Source of the DNA: an uncultured Pseudomonadota bacterium
Lineage (GTDB): Bacteria; Pseudomonadota; Alphaproteobacteria; RF32; CAG-239
Direction of reading: 5' to 3'
Length of the DNA stretch: 57,564 nucleotides
Assembly (NCBI GenBank): GCA_947054505.1
Contig: CAMRWU010000012.1
Coordinates: forward strand, 1-57,564
The first letter of the stretch is position 1, and each line of letters opens with the position of its first letter. The position numbers and the translations under genes were made by a program. This document shows, piece by piece, positions 24,758 through 34,033 of the stretch. The notes under the pieces are model-generated. The model was not told the origin of the DNA. It did no database searches and saw only the letters and a program-made list of their open reading frames with translations.

Positions 24758-25743
24758 GCCCTTCTGCCTTGTGATTGAGCAAATGCCATTGTTTGAGCAT
24801 TCATTCGTGTTTGACGGGTTGGGCGCTTGATGCCTTTTCTTCTTTTGGATGTTCCGCGCAAATCGCTAATTTGCCGTCCTTTCTTTTTATCCTCACCTTC
24901 TTTTGACTTTGCTTGCGGAGTATTTTCTTGAGACGTTTTTTCATTCTCGGTAGGATTTTTTCTTTGATCCTCATTCCTACCTTTTTCATCCACTCCGTTT
25001 TCATTCAACGTATTTTGAATAGCTGGAGCAAGCCCGCCATTACCATTTCCGTTTTGCTCTTTTCCGTTGTTTTGTTGATTATCTCTTGCAAAATCTTGTA
25101 TCTTTTCAACCGATTTTTCTCGGCTGGCTTGATTCTGATTGGTGGCTTCGGCTGCATTGGCGTTGGCTTTTTGCAACATTTCTTGCCCTTTCTTTTGCAT
25201 TCTTGTACCCATCTTGTCCATTACGGTTCCCATTTTATCGGATACAATCGCAGCAGTAGACATCGCAAGACTTGCCGCTCCCATTGTGGCTGAAACAGCC
25301 ATCATCCCCGAAGCCACCGTAACGGCCACCGGCACAAGGACGATTGCCGCATAGCCGGTAGAAGCCGCGACTTGAACCAATCGAACTGCGGATTGAGCAA
25401 CTCTTTTTGCAGCTTGACGCAATGCCTTTGCCGCTTTTTGAAGACCTTTAGCAACAGTTTTTAAGGCTTTTCCAGCGGCCTTCAACGCCTTTCCTCCCGC
25501 AATTAAAGATTTTCCCATTGCTTTTTTGGCAACGCGCTTACTCCTCTTTTCTTTTTTCTTATCTAATTCTTTCTTTTTTTCCTGATATTCTTTCTCTTTT
25601 TCTCTCTTTTTTTCTTTATTGGAACTATCTTGTTGTTCCTCATTAGAGTTTTGATTAGAATTAGAGTTGTTTTTATCGTCTTTTAAAAACTCGGAAAGTA
25701 TGTAGACGGCAGTCTCCAATGATTGTATATCTTTATCATTCAT
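24754..25743 (-). CDS. Lys/Ala-rich helical protein with a hydrophobic core (329 aa), unknown
   Basis: Not a family I recognise. It has an acidic N-terminal 20 residues, then a charged low-complexity coil (Asn/Gln/Glu/Lys, about 22-75). Next come near-periodic amphipathic repeats (GKALKAAGKALKTVAKGLQK) resembling histone-H1 or KTKEG-type helices. A long hydrophobic stretch (about 125-170, AAIVLVPVAVTVASGMMAV and after) with room for one or two membrane segments follows, then a disordered Asn/Gln/Lys tail. The layout (coil, amphipathic, hydrophobic hairpin, disordered) recalls membrane-inserting translocators or surface-active proteins, but no motif proves it. ATG 25743 has AAAGGAGA before it; the open frame further upstream is leader. 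Confidence 0.72.
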   Translation of the reverse strand: MNDKDIQSLETAVYILSEFLKDDKNNSNSNQNSNEEQQDSSNKEKKREKEKEYQEKKKELDKKKEKRSKRVAKKAMGKSLIAGGKALKAAGKALKTVAKGLQKAAKALRQAAKRVAQSAVRLVQVAASTGYAAIVLVPVAVTVASGMMAVSATMGAASLAMSTAAIVSDKMGTVMDKMGTRMQKKGQEMLQKANANAAEATNQNQASREKSVEKIQDFARDNQQNNGKEQNGNGNGGLAPAIQNTLNENGVDEKGRNEDQRKNPTENEKTSQENTPQAKSKEGEDKKKGRQISDLRGTSKRRKGIKRPTRQTRMNAQTMAFAQSQGRRA

Positions 25744-25786
25744 ATTCTGTCTCCTTTTGTCTACATAGCACATAGCATTGTTTAAA

Positions 25787-25813
25787 CACGATGATATCAT
25801 AAATATCATCGTG
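25787..25813. repeat. Perfect 11-bp inverted repeat between the exporter gene and the helical-protein gene
   Basis: CACGATGATAT, five bases, ATATCATCGTG. It is 33 bases after the stop of the ABC exporter gene and 44 bases before the start of the downstream gene. On the minus strand it is followed by only three T, so it is a poor terminator. It could be an operator or an mRNA 3'/5' stability hairpin. Confidence 0.6.
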
Positions 25814-25846
25814 TCGCAACAACTTCTGTACAAAAAAGAAGATTAA

Positions 25847-27625
25847 TTATGCCGTTTTATTTTTAAACTGGGCGGCATAAAGAGCCCGATAAGCGCCGTC
25901 ATCCACTTTCAAAAGCTCTTCATGACTACCGCGTTCAACAATCTGGCCATCATTAACAACGATAATCTCATCCGCATTTTGAACCGTAGATAAACGGTGA
26001 GCAATAACAAAAACCGTCCGATCACGCATTAGGTTTTCGATAGCCTTTTGAACAACCGCTTCCGCTTTGTTGTCCAAAGCCGAGGTTGCTTCATCCAAAA
26101 TCACAATCGGCGCATCTTTCAGAAAAGCACGAGCGATTGCCAACCGCTGACGCTGACCGCCGGACAGCAATGTTCCCCGCTCACCGATATCGGTATCCAA
26201 ACCATCCTCATGTTCGTCAACAAAGTCTTTCAGATAGGCCATTTCCAACGCCTTATTTATTTCATCTTCGGAGGCATCCGGTTTGCCTAAAAGCAGGTTA
26301 TCGCGCACTGTTCCCGAGAACAGAAAGTTATCCTGAAAAACAACAGCAATCTTGTCTCGCAGGCTATCCAGCTTATAATCTCTGATATCAACACCATCAA
26401 TTGTAATTTTGCCGGAAACAACATCATAAAAACGCGGCAACAAGCTGACAAACGTTGATTTTCCGCCACCGGAATTTCCGACCAAGGCAATCGTCTTACC
26501 GGCGGGAACTTCGATATCAATCCCTTTCAAAACAGGGACTTCCTGATTGTAAGAAAAATCAACATTCTCAAAACGGATAGATTTTTTAATACAACTCAGT
26601 TTTTTGCCATTTTCATTATCAACAACATCTGATTTTAAGGACAAGATATCGGCCAAACGCTCAATCGCCAAAAAAGAAACCTGAACAGCACTAAAGTTTT
26701 TGCCGATGTTTTTAATCGGATTATAGAGCATCAACAACGCCGTGATAAAGGAAACAAAACTACCGCTGGTGATTGTACCGTTAACAATCAAATAACTGCC
26801 GTAACCGATAACAGCCGCTACACCGATTGAGGCAACAATATGCAACATCGGCGTCATCCACGCTGTTTTCTGCACCATTTTGATACTCAGTTTAAACAAC
26901 GTCTTCATGGTACAATCATATTTTTGAAACTCATGTTCTTGCAAATTGTAAGAAGCAATGGTTTTATTACCGGCGCAAGTTTCACTATAATTGGTCAAAA
27001 CAGTCGAGTTTTCCTGAACTGTTCGATAAATAATCCCTTTAATCATTCGGCGCAGGCGAGCCAACGGTAATAAGGCGCCACCCAAAACCGTAATCGCAAT
27101 AATGGATAGTTGCCATGAATTGTAAATCAACACACCAATCAGCGATAATGATGAAAAGACACGAGACGTAAATAATCGGATATTGTCAATCAATCCCGCA
27201 CAAGCGGCATCCGCATCGGCAGAAAAACGCTGAATGACATAGCCGGTATCATTGCGATCATGAAAAGATGGCGACAAAAACAAAAGTTTGCGAAACAAGG
27301 CACGTTTAACATCCATGGTAATTTTACCGCCGACCCAAGCGTTCATATAGGTTGCAATATAATTCAGTGCTCCCTGAACAATCGTAAACCCAACAATCAG
27401 CAACGGAATGTAGACCGGCGATTGTCCCGTTTTGTCAACCAAAACGATATCCATATACGGCTTCAAAGCCAAAGCCACAACCGCATCAAGCGCCCCAATC
27501 GGAATACACAATGCCACGGCAAAAACGGCTCTGAATAAATATGGTTTTACAAACGGCCACATGATTTTGTAGTGATCGATAAACTTGAGTTTTGGCGCTT
27601 CATTAAGCATTTTCTTTGCTTTCAT
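25847..27625 (-). CDS. msbA: MsbA-type ABC exporter (lipid A/multidrug half-transporter)
   Basis: A half-transporter of 592 aa with six membrane segments in residues about 25-310 and an ATPase domain after 345. The ATPase has Walker A GNSGGGKST, the Q-loop VFQDNFLF, signature LSGGQRQR, Walker B VILDEATSALD and the H-loop AHRLS. It forms a homodimer in the inner membrane. MsbA flips lipid A-core; close relatives export lipids or drugs, and no lpx gene lies nearby to settle this, so the symbol is provisional. It follows the DUF1294 gene by 13 bases on the same strand. ATG 27625 is used; ATG 27610 is also possible. Confidence 0.88.
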   Translation of the reverse strand: MKAKKMLNEAPKLKFIDHYKIMWPFVKPYLFRAVFAVALCIPIGALDAVVALALKPYMDIVLVDKTGQSPVYIPLLIVGFTIVQGALNYIATYMNAWVGGKITMDVKRALFRKLLFLSPSFHDRNDTGYVIQRFSADADAACAGLIDNIRLFTSRVFSSLSLIGVLIYNSWQLSIIAITVLGGALLPLARLRRMIKGIIYRTVQENSTVLTNYSETCAGNKTIASYNLQEHEFQKYDCTMKTLFKLSIKMVQKTAWMTPMLHIVASIGVAAVIGYGSYLIVNGTITSGSFVSFITALLMLYNPIKNIGKNFSAVQVSFLAIERLADILSLKSDVVDNENGKKLSCIKKSIRFENVDFSYNQEVPVLKGIDIEVPAGKTIALVGNSGGGKSTFVSLLPRFYDVVSGKITIDGVDIRDYKLDSLRDKIAVVFQDNFLFSGTVRDNLLLGKPDASEDEINKALEMAYLKDFVDEHEDGLDTDIGERGTLLSGGQRQRLAIARAFLKDAPIVILDEATSALDNKAEAVVQKAIENLMRDRTVFVIAHRLSTVQNADEIIVVNDGQIVERGSHEELLKVDDGAYRALYAAQFKNKTA

Positions 27626-27638
27626 CTCAGTCCTTATA

Positions 27639-28079
27639 TTATAGTAAGTGCAAAAATTTTAAGATAAGCCACAGAGCAATAAACTCCATCACAATCATCA
27701 GTTTATACATGCGCTGATAGCTTTTTTTTACGGTTTTATGACGGAAAAATTTTTGAGCCAACCAAGCTCCAATCCATCCGCCCAAAAACTCAAGCGTGTG
27801 CAAATCTTTTTCCGGTACCCGCCATTGCCCTTGTTTGGCCGCTTTTTTATCAACGCCATAAGCAATGAATGTCGTAATATTAATACAAATCAGCTGAAAA
27901 ACTAAAAAAAGTAAAACAGTCTTATAATTAAAAATATTATGAATACGGAAATAATGGTTTTCAACAAACCAAGCCGCTCCAATAACCAATGCGCTGTTTA
28001 ACAGATAAAACCGGTTACGCTGCAGGGGTTGTATCAACACAGCCAGACCAAAAAGAATTGCTGTAAAAGCCAGAACCAT
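27639..28079 (-). CDS. DUF1294-family small membrane protein (146 aa)
   Basis: Four hydrophobic segments are visible (about 1-16, 25-40, 55-75, 125-145). Between the third and last is the conserved DUF1294 block: YGVDKKAAKQGQWRVPEK, then LEFLGGWIGAWLAQKFFRHKT. Function of the family is unknown; some members carry an N-terminal cold-shock domain, which is missing here. It sits 13 bases upstream of the ABC exporter gene and is probably cotranscribed with it. It diverges from the lipoprotein gene at 28229. Confidence 0.85.
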   Translation of the reverse strand: MVLAFTAILFGLAVLIQPLQRNRFYLLNSALVIGAAWFVENHYFRIHNIFNYKTVLLFLVFQLICINITTFIAYGVDKKAAKQGQWRVPEKDLHTLEFLGGWIGAWLAQKFFRHKTVKKSYQRMYKLMIVMEFIALWLILKFLHLL

Positions 28080-28228
28080 TAAATATTGCTCACTTTCATA
28101 AAAAACAATGAACGAAGTTTAATCTATTTTTTTTAAAATGCAAATAGTGAATAAGTAAAAAAATATTATGTGATTTTTTTATTTTGCTTCTATACTTGTT
28201 TTATTGAAGTTTTTTTGAGGTTGTTCCA

Positions 28229-28753
28229 ATGAATAGAGCATTGTTTTTGTTTCCGTTGATGTTGATTGCCGGTTGTGCCGATACCCAATATTATGAACCT
28301 GAGGATAAAGATATTTATATTCGCGCTCCTTATTTGAGCACACAACATAACGACATTGAACGTGAGTTATACATTACGCCTCATGTCTATGCCATTGCCG
28401 CAACCAGAGCCGCCAACAAAATGTTGGATGAAACCCGTTCTATCTATGAACAAGGCGGCAATGTTTTTCTTTATGTGATGGAGCCTAAAAAACTTAACTC
28501 CTCCCTGCCGGATGGTCTGCATTATGCACACAAGCTGACGACAGAAATTCTTGAAGGCGCCAATGATTATAAAATCGTCAACAATAAAGACGAGGCTGAT
28601 TATTATCTTGAAGTTTTGGTTGATGAAGGCGGAAGTGAAGATGTTCCGACCATCGTTTATAAAATGATTCTCTTTGACAATAAAAACGTTAAAGTTGACG
28701 AGTGGATTATTAATCTGAAACAACTCAGAAATGATGACAGAAGCTGGTGGTAA
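28229..28753 (+). CDS. LpoB-like lipoprotein (174 aa)
   Basis: A lipobox LIAGC at residues 12-16 gives an anchored lipoprotein after a short signal peptide. The mature part has the LpoB/FlgO-like pattern: a helix (THKLTTEILE-like), a segment rich in strand-forming residues with NNKDEADYYLEVLVD, then YKMILFDNKNVKVDEWIINLKQLR. In E. coli LpoB (AADYML..., YYKFTL..., WADEKEIRK) the same elements occur in order. LpoB activates the peptidoglycan synthase PBP1b. The similarity is by pattern only, so this is a proposal. It shares TAATG with the next gene, so the two are coupled. A possible -10 box TATACT is at 28191. Confidence 0.65.
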   Translation: MNRALFLFPLMLIAGCADTQYYEPEDKDIYIRAPYLSTQHNDIERELYITPHVYAIAATRAANKMLDETRSIYEQGGNVFLYVMEPKKLNSSLPDGLHYAHKLTTEILEGANDYKIVNNKDEADYYLEVLVDEGGSEDVPTIVYKMILFDNKNVKVDEWIINLKQLRNDDRSWW

Positions 28754-29793
28754 TGAGACTACTGCGACAATCACTTATTCTTTTTTCAAGTTTCCTTTTT
28801 ATTCAACCGGCAATCGCGGCTGATGACGATGCTTCTGTTATCAGCTTGTTTGGAAAAGCCTGTGAGATAATTAAAGCTGGTGAAGCCAAGTCGTCGGTGC
28901 GTGTTCGAGCTACGGACAAAGCCAGTTTTAAATCCGTTGAAAACATTGCGGAACTCAGCACGTATCGGGATAAACTGTCCGCGCATGATTTTAATGTTTT
29001 GGTCTATGGCATTGTCGATAATTATATCGAAGACTTATCCGTCAAAACGACCAAACAAGGCAGTGATGAAATTTGCGTGGAAACAACAGGCTTTTTACAC
29101 AGCGATAATATTCTTAAGGCAATTGATGACAATTATCAAAAATTTTCCGTAAAGCAATTGCCGACAGAAACCAACGAGACACCGGCTTATCCTCAAGCTC
29201 TTGATATTGAAGATGAGGCAACATTGCTTCCGGCGGTAACGGATTTTCCACCGGCTCCGGTTTTGCCGGAACCGTCCTTATCTGAAGAAACAGAAGAACA
29301 GTCCGTTGCAGAAACACAATCAAACGAACATGTCGGCGATGGTTTATCGAAAGTTTTTATTGAAAAAACAAAATTTTTTAACGGAATGACGACCAATGCT
29401 TATTTTGATGACCTCAAAAACATTGTTCTTCAAAAACAAGGCATTACGATCACAACAGATAAAAATGCCGCAGACTATATCCTTAAGCCGGAAGTTCTCA
29501 GGGCTAAGGTTGATCCCATAAACAACCAGACCAACCGCCTGCAAATGGTTATTGCTTTGGAACTCTACAATACACGCAAGGAAACCAGCGTTACGGAACA
29601 CCAAAATCGCTTTATTTTATTTGAAAGCAAAGAAGATGAACAAAATGTGGCTTCGTCGCTTATGAAAAAATTGTTTATACAGGCAGGAAACGTCATCATT
29701 TATAACATTTCAACCAAACCTCTCGGTGCGCTTATGAACAGAGATGCGATTATAACGCCGACGGGCGCCGGAAAAAACAGACGCCCGAATTAA
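28753..29793 (+). CDS. Secreted protein paired with the LpoB-like lipoprotein (346 aa)
   Basis: A signal peptide (about 1-22, ending AIAADD) is followed by a first domain of about 110 residues, a Pro/Glu-rich linker (about 140-195) and a C-terminal domain of about 140 residues. That last domain repeats the signature of its neighbour: TTDKNAADYILKPEVL followed by LQMVIALELYN and a strand-rich tail. ATG 28753 overlaps the preceding stop as TAATG; an earlier GTG at 28747 is less likely. It seems to be a periplasmic or surface protein made of a related fold fused to an extra domain. No enzyme motif is seen. Confidence 0.68.
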   Translation: MRLLRQSLILFSSFLFIQPAIAADDDASVISLFGKACEIIKAGEAKSSVRVRATDKASFKSVENIAELSTYRDKLSAHDFNVLVYGIVDNYIEDLSVKTTKQGSDEICVETTGFLHSDNILKAIDDNYQKFSVKQLPTETNETPAYPQALDIEDEATLLPAVTDFPPAPVLPEPSLSEETEEQSVAETQSNEHVGDGLSKVFIEKTKFFNGMTTNAYFDDLKNIVLQKQGITITTDKNAADYILKPEVLRAKVDPINNQTNRLQMVIALELYNTRKETSVTEHQNRFILFESKEDEQNVASSLMKKLFIQAGNVIIYNISTKPLGALMNRDAIITPTGAGKNRRPN

Positions 29794-29821
29794 AAATCGA
29801 TACAAATGTAGAGTTCAAAGC

Positions 29822-30604
29822 CTATTCTTCGGCAATATTCCAGCCTTCATGCTCCTGAATTGGGACGATGCTGATGCCGATGTTGTTCATCTCCTCTTGC
29901 CCAAGAGATGTCCATAACGCACTGATTTTATCTTCGATAACGGCTTGCAGACGATTACGAAATGCCTCATCGTTATTAACATAAACAACAATTATCATTT
30001 CAGGGAAGCCGCGATCATCAAAAAGTTCGTATTCATATGAACATTGATGTTCCGTAACATTTTCTAATATCAATTTCATTATACTTTTGAAAACCGGTGC
30101 ATTCTGAGCTTCGCCATAAACATCAACCAGTTCAAATAAAATATCTTCTTCCTCCGGCAAATCAGGATATTCGCTTATCCGTTTCAGCAGGGTTAAATTG
30201 CCGGTCATGACCGCAAATTTGGTTAGGCTGGGATAAAACAAATCAAGATTTTCACGCAGGTTTTCAAACCGAGGTTTCAGAAGAACCAAAGCCATATCCA
30301 ACATACCTAAGCTTAGGAGATTCTCAACATAAACAAACTCAAAAAAGGCCTCCAAATCGCCGCCGATTTCCCAAATTCTGGTGCCTAAGGTTTTGGCTTT
30401 TTCACGATTGCCAAGCATTACCTGACAATACATCAATGTTATCAACCCCGACAAATCATTAGGTTTTTGTTGTAATTCAACATAAATTTTGCGTTCTACA
30501 TCCAAAATTTCCTGCACTTGATCATAGTTTAACGCAAAAAGTTCATCCAGAAAATCTTCCCAAACGGCATTTTCATCTTCCGGCAATAAATCTTCATTAT
30601 CCAT
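29822..30604 (-). CDS. Hypothetical TPR-like acidic protein (260 aa)
   Basis: Strongly acidic N-terminus ([18 protein letters not shown]) followed by helical pairs spaced like degenerate tetratricopeptide repeats (about 35-175, [30 protein letters not shown]). The last 70 residues form a mixed beta/alpha segment ([12 protein letters not shown]). No signal peptide or membrane segment is present. It overlaps the 3' end of dtd by eight bases and so is the second gene of that pair. I do not know its function; a scaffold role is the usual guess for such repeats. Confidence 0.68.
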   Translation of the reverse strand: MDNEDLLPEDENAVWEDFLDELFALNYDQVQEILDVERKIYVELQQKPNDLSGLITLMYCQVMLGNREKAKTLGTRIWEIGGDLEAFFEFVYVENLLSLGMLDMALVLLKPRFENLRENLDLFYPSLTKFAVMTGNLTLLKRISEYPDLPEEEDILFELVDVYGEAQNAPVFKSIMKLILENVTEHQCSYEYELFDDRGFPEMIIVVYVNNDEAFRNRLQAVIEDKISALWTSLGQEEMNNIGISIVPIQEHEGWNIAEE

Positions 30605-31049
30605 GATTTTCCCCTTTTTCCAACATAAACGTTACAGGACCGTCATTAATCAAACTCACCTGCATGTTTGCCTGAAAAATTCCGGTACCAATCTCAAGAC
30701 CGCTTTGTTTCAGACATTTTACAAAATACTCATACAATTCATTCGCTTTTTCGGGCTTTTCAGCAGTTTCAAACCCCGGGCGGTTGCCGCGCGACGTATC
30801 TCCGGCCAACGTAAACTGTGATACGGCCAAAATACTCCCCTTAATATCCTGAACCGACAGATTCATCTTTCCGGCATCATCTTCGAAAATCCGCAGATTG
30901 CACGCTTTTTTAGCCAGATATTCAGCACAAGCCGGTGTATCTCCTTTCTGAACACCCAACAAAATTAACATCCCGCGGCCAATGGAAGAAACTGTTTTGC
31001 CGTCCACATCCACCCGACACTCGGCAACTCGTTGTATCAAAGCTCTCAT
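30597..31049 (-). CDS. dtd: D-aminoacyl-tRNA deacylase
   Basis: Dtd removes D-amino acids (and glycine mischarged on tRNA-Ala) from tRNA. Diagnostic parts are the N-terminal [13 protein letters not shown], the active-site motif [10 protein letters not shown] near residue 78 and the C-terminal INDGPVTF, which holds the cross-subunit Gly-cisPro proofreading element. Length (150 aa) is exact. The downstream gene overlaps it by eight bases. About 45 bases separate it from the SpmA/B-type gene, which is transcribed the same way from upstream. Confidence 0.94.
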   Translation of the reverse strand: MRALIQRVAECRVDVDGKTVSSIGRGMLILLGVQKGDTPACAEYLAKKACNLRIFEDDAGKMNLSVQDIKGSILAVSQFTLAGDTSRGNRPGFETAEKPEKANELYEYFVKCLKQSGLEIGTGIFQANMQVSLINDGPVTFMLEKGENHG

Positions 31050-31093
31050 TTTTACCTCTTATCCTATCTTAGCAATATTTTCTTTAAGATACC

Positions 31094-32320
31094 TTAATAA
31101 AACACATAAGATAAACTTATGGCCGCCGCTATTCCCGCAAAATCAGCCAGCAAGGCGCAAGGTAAAGCCGCTCCGACCTTGGTTATTTTGACAGCACCGA
31201 AATAAACGGCCAAAACATAAAAAGTGGTTTCGGTCGATCCTTGGACAACAGAAGATACAAAAGCAGGAAAACTGTCAACACCATAGGTTGTCATCGTTTC
31301 CACCATCATCGCTCGCGCTCCGCTACCGGATAACGGCTTGAGAATCGCCGTCGGAAGTGCTGCCACAAAATCTGTATTCATCCCAAACAAAGAAAAGAAC
31401 TTCTCAAATCCGATAATTAACCAATCCATGGCACCGGATACCCTAAAAACCGCAATGGCGACAAGCATAGCCACCAGATAAGGGATAATTCGAACGGCAA
31501 CATCAAATCCCTCTTTGGCTCCACTGATGAATGTTTCGTAGACATTCTGGCGCTTTATTAAGCCGGATACCAGAAAAACAACAATAATCAAAAACAGCAA
31601 GAAGTTTCCGCAAGTTGACGATGCGACCAATCTTTCCTCCGGCGGCAACGACTGAAAATAATACGCCGTTAAACCAACGACACAAAAAAATCCCAACAAA
31701 TAGCCCAAGACAACCCTATTAAAAATGTGCAATCTCTGGACTAACGCCACGCTCAAAAAACCTACCAATGTCGAACAGGATGTTGCCAATAGAATCGGAA
31801 TAAACACCGCAGATGGGTTTAAAGCCCCCAATTCGGCACGATACATCAGAATCGTTATGGGAATTAATGTCACGGCAGAAGAGTTTATTACCATAAACAA
31901 CACCTGCGCATTTGAGGCTTTGTCTTTATGCGGATTAAGCGTTTGCAACTGCTCCATCGCTTTCAAACCCATTGGTGTTGCCGCATTATCCAACCCCAGA
32001 ACATTGGCCGCCATATTCATAATCATGGAACCCAGTGCCGGAGATTTTTCAGGAACCTCAGGCATAATTCTCTTAAACAAAGGGTATAAACCTTTGGCTA
32101 AAACATTTGTCAATCCGGCATTTTCCGCAATTTTTAATAAGCCCAGCCACAAACACAGCATACCGGTCAGGTTAAGCGAAATCGTGAATGCCGTTTTGGA
32201 TGAGCTGAAAACGGCGGCGGTTAATTCTGACCATATCTGTACCTGCCCGAAAAACAGACTTTGTCCCGCGGCAACAAGAAAGGCAATCAGAAAAAATGAC
32301 ACCCATATAATGTTCAGCAT
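31094..32320 (-). CDS. SpmA/SpmB-type (nucleoside-recognition domain) integral membrane protein
   Basis: About 408 aa and highly hydrophobic, with two halves that each match the nucleoside-recognition/spore-maturation fold. The first holds GSMIMNMAANVLGLDNAATPMGL, the SpmA signature; the second has LKPLSGSGARAMMV and VVQGSTETTFYVLAVYFGAV, the SpmB signature. In Firmicutes spmA and spmB are separate genes; fused forms are common in Gram-negative bacteria and have no known link to spores there. A transport or export role is suspected. A good ribosome site (GAGGGAG) precedes ATG 32320. It lies upstream of dtd on the same strand. Confidence 0.87.
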   Translation of the reverse strand: MLNIIWVSFFLIAFLVAAGQSLFFGQVQIWSELTAAVFSSSKTAFTISLNLTGMLCLWLGLLKIAENAGLTNVLAKGLYPLFKRIMPEVPEKSPALGSMIMNMAANVLGLDNAATPMGLKAMEQLQTLNPHKDKASNAQVLFMVINSSAVTLIPITILMYRAELGALNPSAVFIPILLATSCSTLVGFLSVALVQRLHIFNRVVLGYLLGFFCVVGLTAYYFQSLPPEERLVASSTCGNFLLFLIIVVFLVSGLIKRQNVYETFISGAKEGFDVAVRIIPYLVAMLVAIAVFRVSGAMDWLIIGFEKFFSLFGMNTDFVAALPTAILKPLSGSGARAMMVETMTTYGVDSFPAFVSSVVQGSTETTFYVLAVYFGAVKITKVGAALPCALLADFAGIAAAISLSYVFY

Positions 32321-32418
32321 TGTTTTTCTCCCTCACCGTACTTTAATCGCAAATTTTTAATATTTCTTAAAGTTAATTCCTGTACATTACTTTAGTGGTT
32401 TATGCAAAGGAGGAAATG

Positions 32419-32988
32419 ATGGAAAAGATTATGTTGTGTGCGGTTGCCGGTATTGTTTTTATCGGTTTTTATGCCCTTTATGTTTCGCTTATCAAAAAGA
32501 AAAATCGCCTGAAAGAATCCGCTTCTGGAATTGATGTTCAACTGAAAAAACGCTATGATCTTATTCCCAACCTCTTGACGATGGCCGCTAAATATATGGA
32601 ACACGAAAAAAACCTCATGGAAGAAATTACCAAACTGCGCAGTGACGCTATGGCGGTTAATTTTGCAACGAATCCAACTCAAAAAATCGAATTGGAAAAT
32701 ATGCTCAACCATAAAATAAATGACTTTAAGTTATCAGCAGAAAATTATCCGGATATGAAATCTAATCAAACAATGCTAACGGCCATGGAAAGTATGAATG
32801 AAGTTGAAGAGCATATCGCCGCGGCTCGTCGTTTTTATAATGCCAATGTAACCGAATTGAAAAATGCCGTGGAAATATTCCCCAGTTCTTTGGTTGCCAA
32901 ACTCATTGGTATAAAAGACGAAATGCCGTTCTTTACGGCAGATGAAAGTGCAAAAAAAGAAATTAACGCCGCCGGATTTTTCAAATAA
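32419..32988 (+). CDS. lemA: LemA-family protein
   Basis: One N-terminal membrane segment (about residues 4-22) followed by a long helical bundle with the LemA pattern (RLKESASGIDVQLKKRYDLIPNLL). The family is an old, widespread membrane-anchored protein of unsettled function, tied to envelope integrity. The start is one of two tandem ATGs (32416, 32419); AAGGAGG stands five bases before the second. The frame extends to a GTG at 32395 but that part is leader. It abuts the DUF3137 gene with no gap. Confidence 0.9.
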   Translation: MEKIMLCAVAGIVFIGFYALYVSLIKKKNRLKESASGIDVQLKKRYDLIPNLLTMAAKYMEHEKNLMEEITKLRSDAMAVNFATNPTQKIELENMLNHKINDFKLSAENYPDMKSNQTMLTAMESMNEVEEHIAAARRFYNANVTELKNAVEIFPSSLVAKLIGIKDEMPFFTADESAKKEINAAGFFK

Positions 32989-33954
32989 ATGCACGAAAGT
33001 GACAATATAACCCGTCTCAGAAACGGATTCGAAACCTATTACAACAACGTTTTGTTGCCCAAATTTGCTCAAGTTGAAGTTGAGCGGCAAAAATATCTGC
33101 GTTACTTTATTTGGGGATTGGTTATTGTTTTTGTTATTCTCCCACTTGTCTGCGGCGGCTTTTTTTTCGTTTTTTGGGTTAACCGCAGTGTGAAGGTTGA
33201 TATTCCCGCAGAAGTTATTTTCTTTTCCCTATTGGTGATTATTGCAATCATCGCCAGTCCTCTGCATATTTTCAAAAGCAAATCAAAAAAACGTGTGATG
33301 CCCGAGCTTATCAAATATTTCGGTGATTTTTCTTACGAATATGAACGACGCATTGATGAAGACACTCTGGATAAATCTCACCTGTTTAATGCCTACAACC
33401 GCCATTCCGGCGATGATTATTTCAGCGGAACATATCAAAATGTGCAAATCACCGTCTCGGAAGAAGAACTTCTGTATCATACCAGCAACGGCAAACGAAG
33501 TTCCACAACCACTGTTTTTGACGGGATTGTCATCATATTGTCAATGAACAAAAAATTTTCAGGACAAACCGTTGTTTTCAAAGACTGGGGAATTTTCAAT
33601 ACTTTTCATAAACTGGGATGCGGCCTGCAAAAAATAGCACTGGAAGACAGCGTTTTTGAAAAGGAATTTGAGGTCTACGGCTCCGATCAGTTGGAAGCCC
33701 GTTATCTGCTGACAACAGCCTTTATGGAACGTATGCTCAAGGTCAGAAACGCTTTTCATGGCAGAAAAATCCAGTTCAGTTTTTTTGATGACAAGCTCCT
33801 CATCGCCATCAACACCGGTCAGAATATGTTTGAAAGCACCTCGATTTTTCGTAGTACCACAGATCGCCGGATGGTTGATGAAACATTTGAACAGATTGTT
33901 TCCATTATGGCGATTGTCGACATCCTTAAACTCAATAAAAATCCGGGATTATAA
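32989..33954 (+). CDS. DUF3137-family membrane protein, partner of LemA
   Basis: The protein has a charged N-terminus, two membrane segments (about 38-65 and 76-95) and a large cytoplasmic domain (about 105-320) with the DUF3137 features: YFGDFSYEYERRID, FSGTYQNVQITVSEEELLY and repeated strands. LemA and DUF3137 genes are found together in many Proteobacteria, and the direct abutment here supports a common complex. Function unknown. A start at 32989 follows the lemA stop at once. The downstream gene has its own promoter. Confidence 0.85.
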   Translation: MHESDNITRLRNGFETYYNNVLLPKFAQVEVERQKYLRYFIWGLVIVFVILPLVCGGFFFVFWVNRSVKVDIPAEVIFFSLLVIIAIIASPLHIFKSKSKKRVMPELIKYFGDFSYEYERRIDEDTLDKSHLFNAYNRHSGDDYFSGTYQNVQITVSEEELLYHTSNGKRSSTTTVFDGIVIILSMNKKFSGQTVVFKDWGIFNTFHKLGCGLQKIALEDSVFEKEFEVYGSDQLEARYLLTTAFMERMLKVRNAFHGRKIQFSFFDDKLLIAINTGQNMFESTSIFRSTTDRRMVDETFEQIVSIMAIVDILKLNKNPGL

Positions 33955-33960
33955 GCCGAT

Positions 33961-33989
33961 TTGACAAGCTGTGTTTTTTCTTTTATAGT
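33961..33989 (+). promoter_or_regulatory. Strong sigma-70 promoter
   Basis: TTGACA (33961-33966), 17 bases, TATAGT (33984-33989). Five of six -10 positions and all six -35 positions match the consensus. It begins six bases after the DUF3137 stop, so the gene at 34034 forms a separate monocistronic unit ending at the terminator at 34418. Confidence 0.78.
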
Positions 33990-34033
33990 GCTTGAAATAT
34001 TTTCTTATTACTAACTTATTCATCTTAGTTATT

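Noticed and set aside
31725..32360. 211-codon plus-strand frame opposite the SpmA/B-type gene
   Set aside because: Antisense shadow; the minus frame carries clear family signatures.
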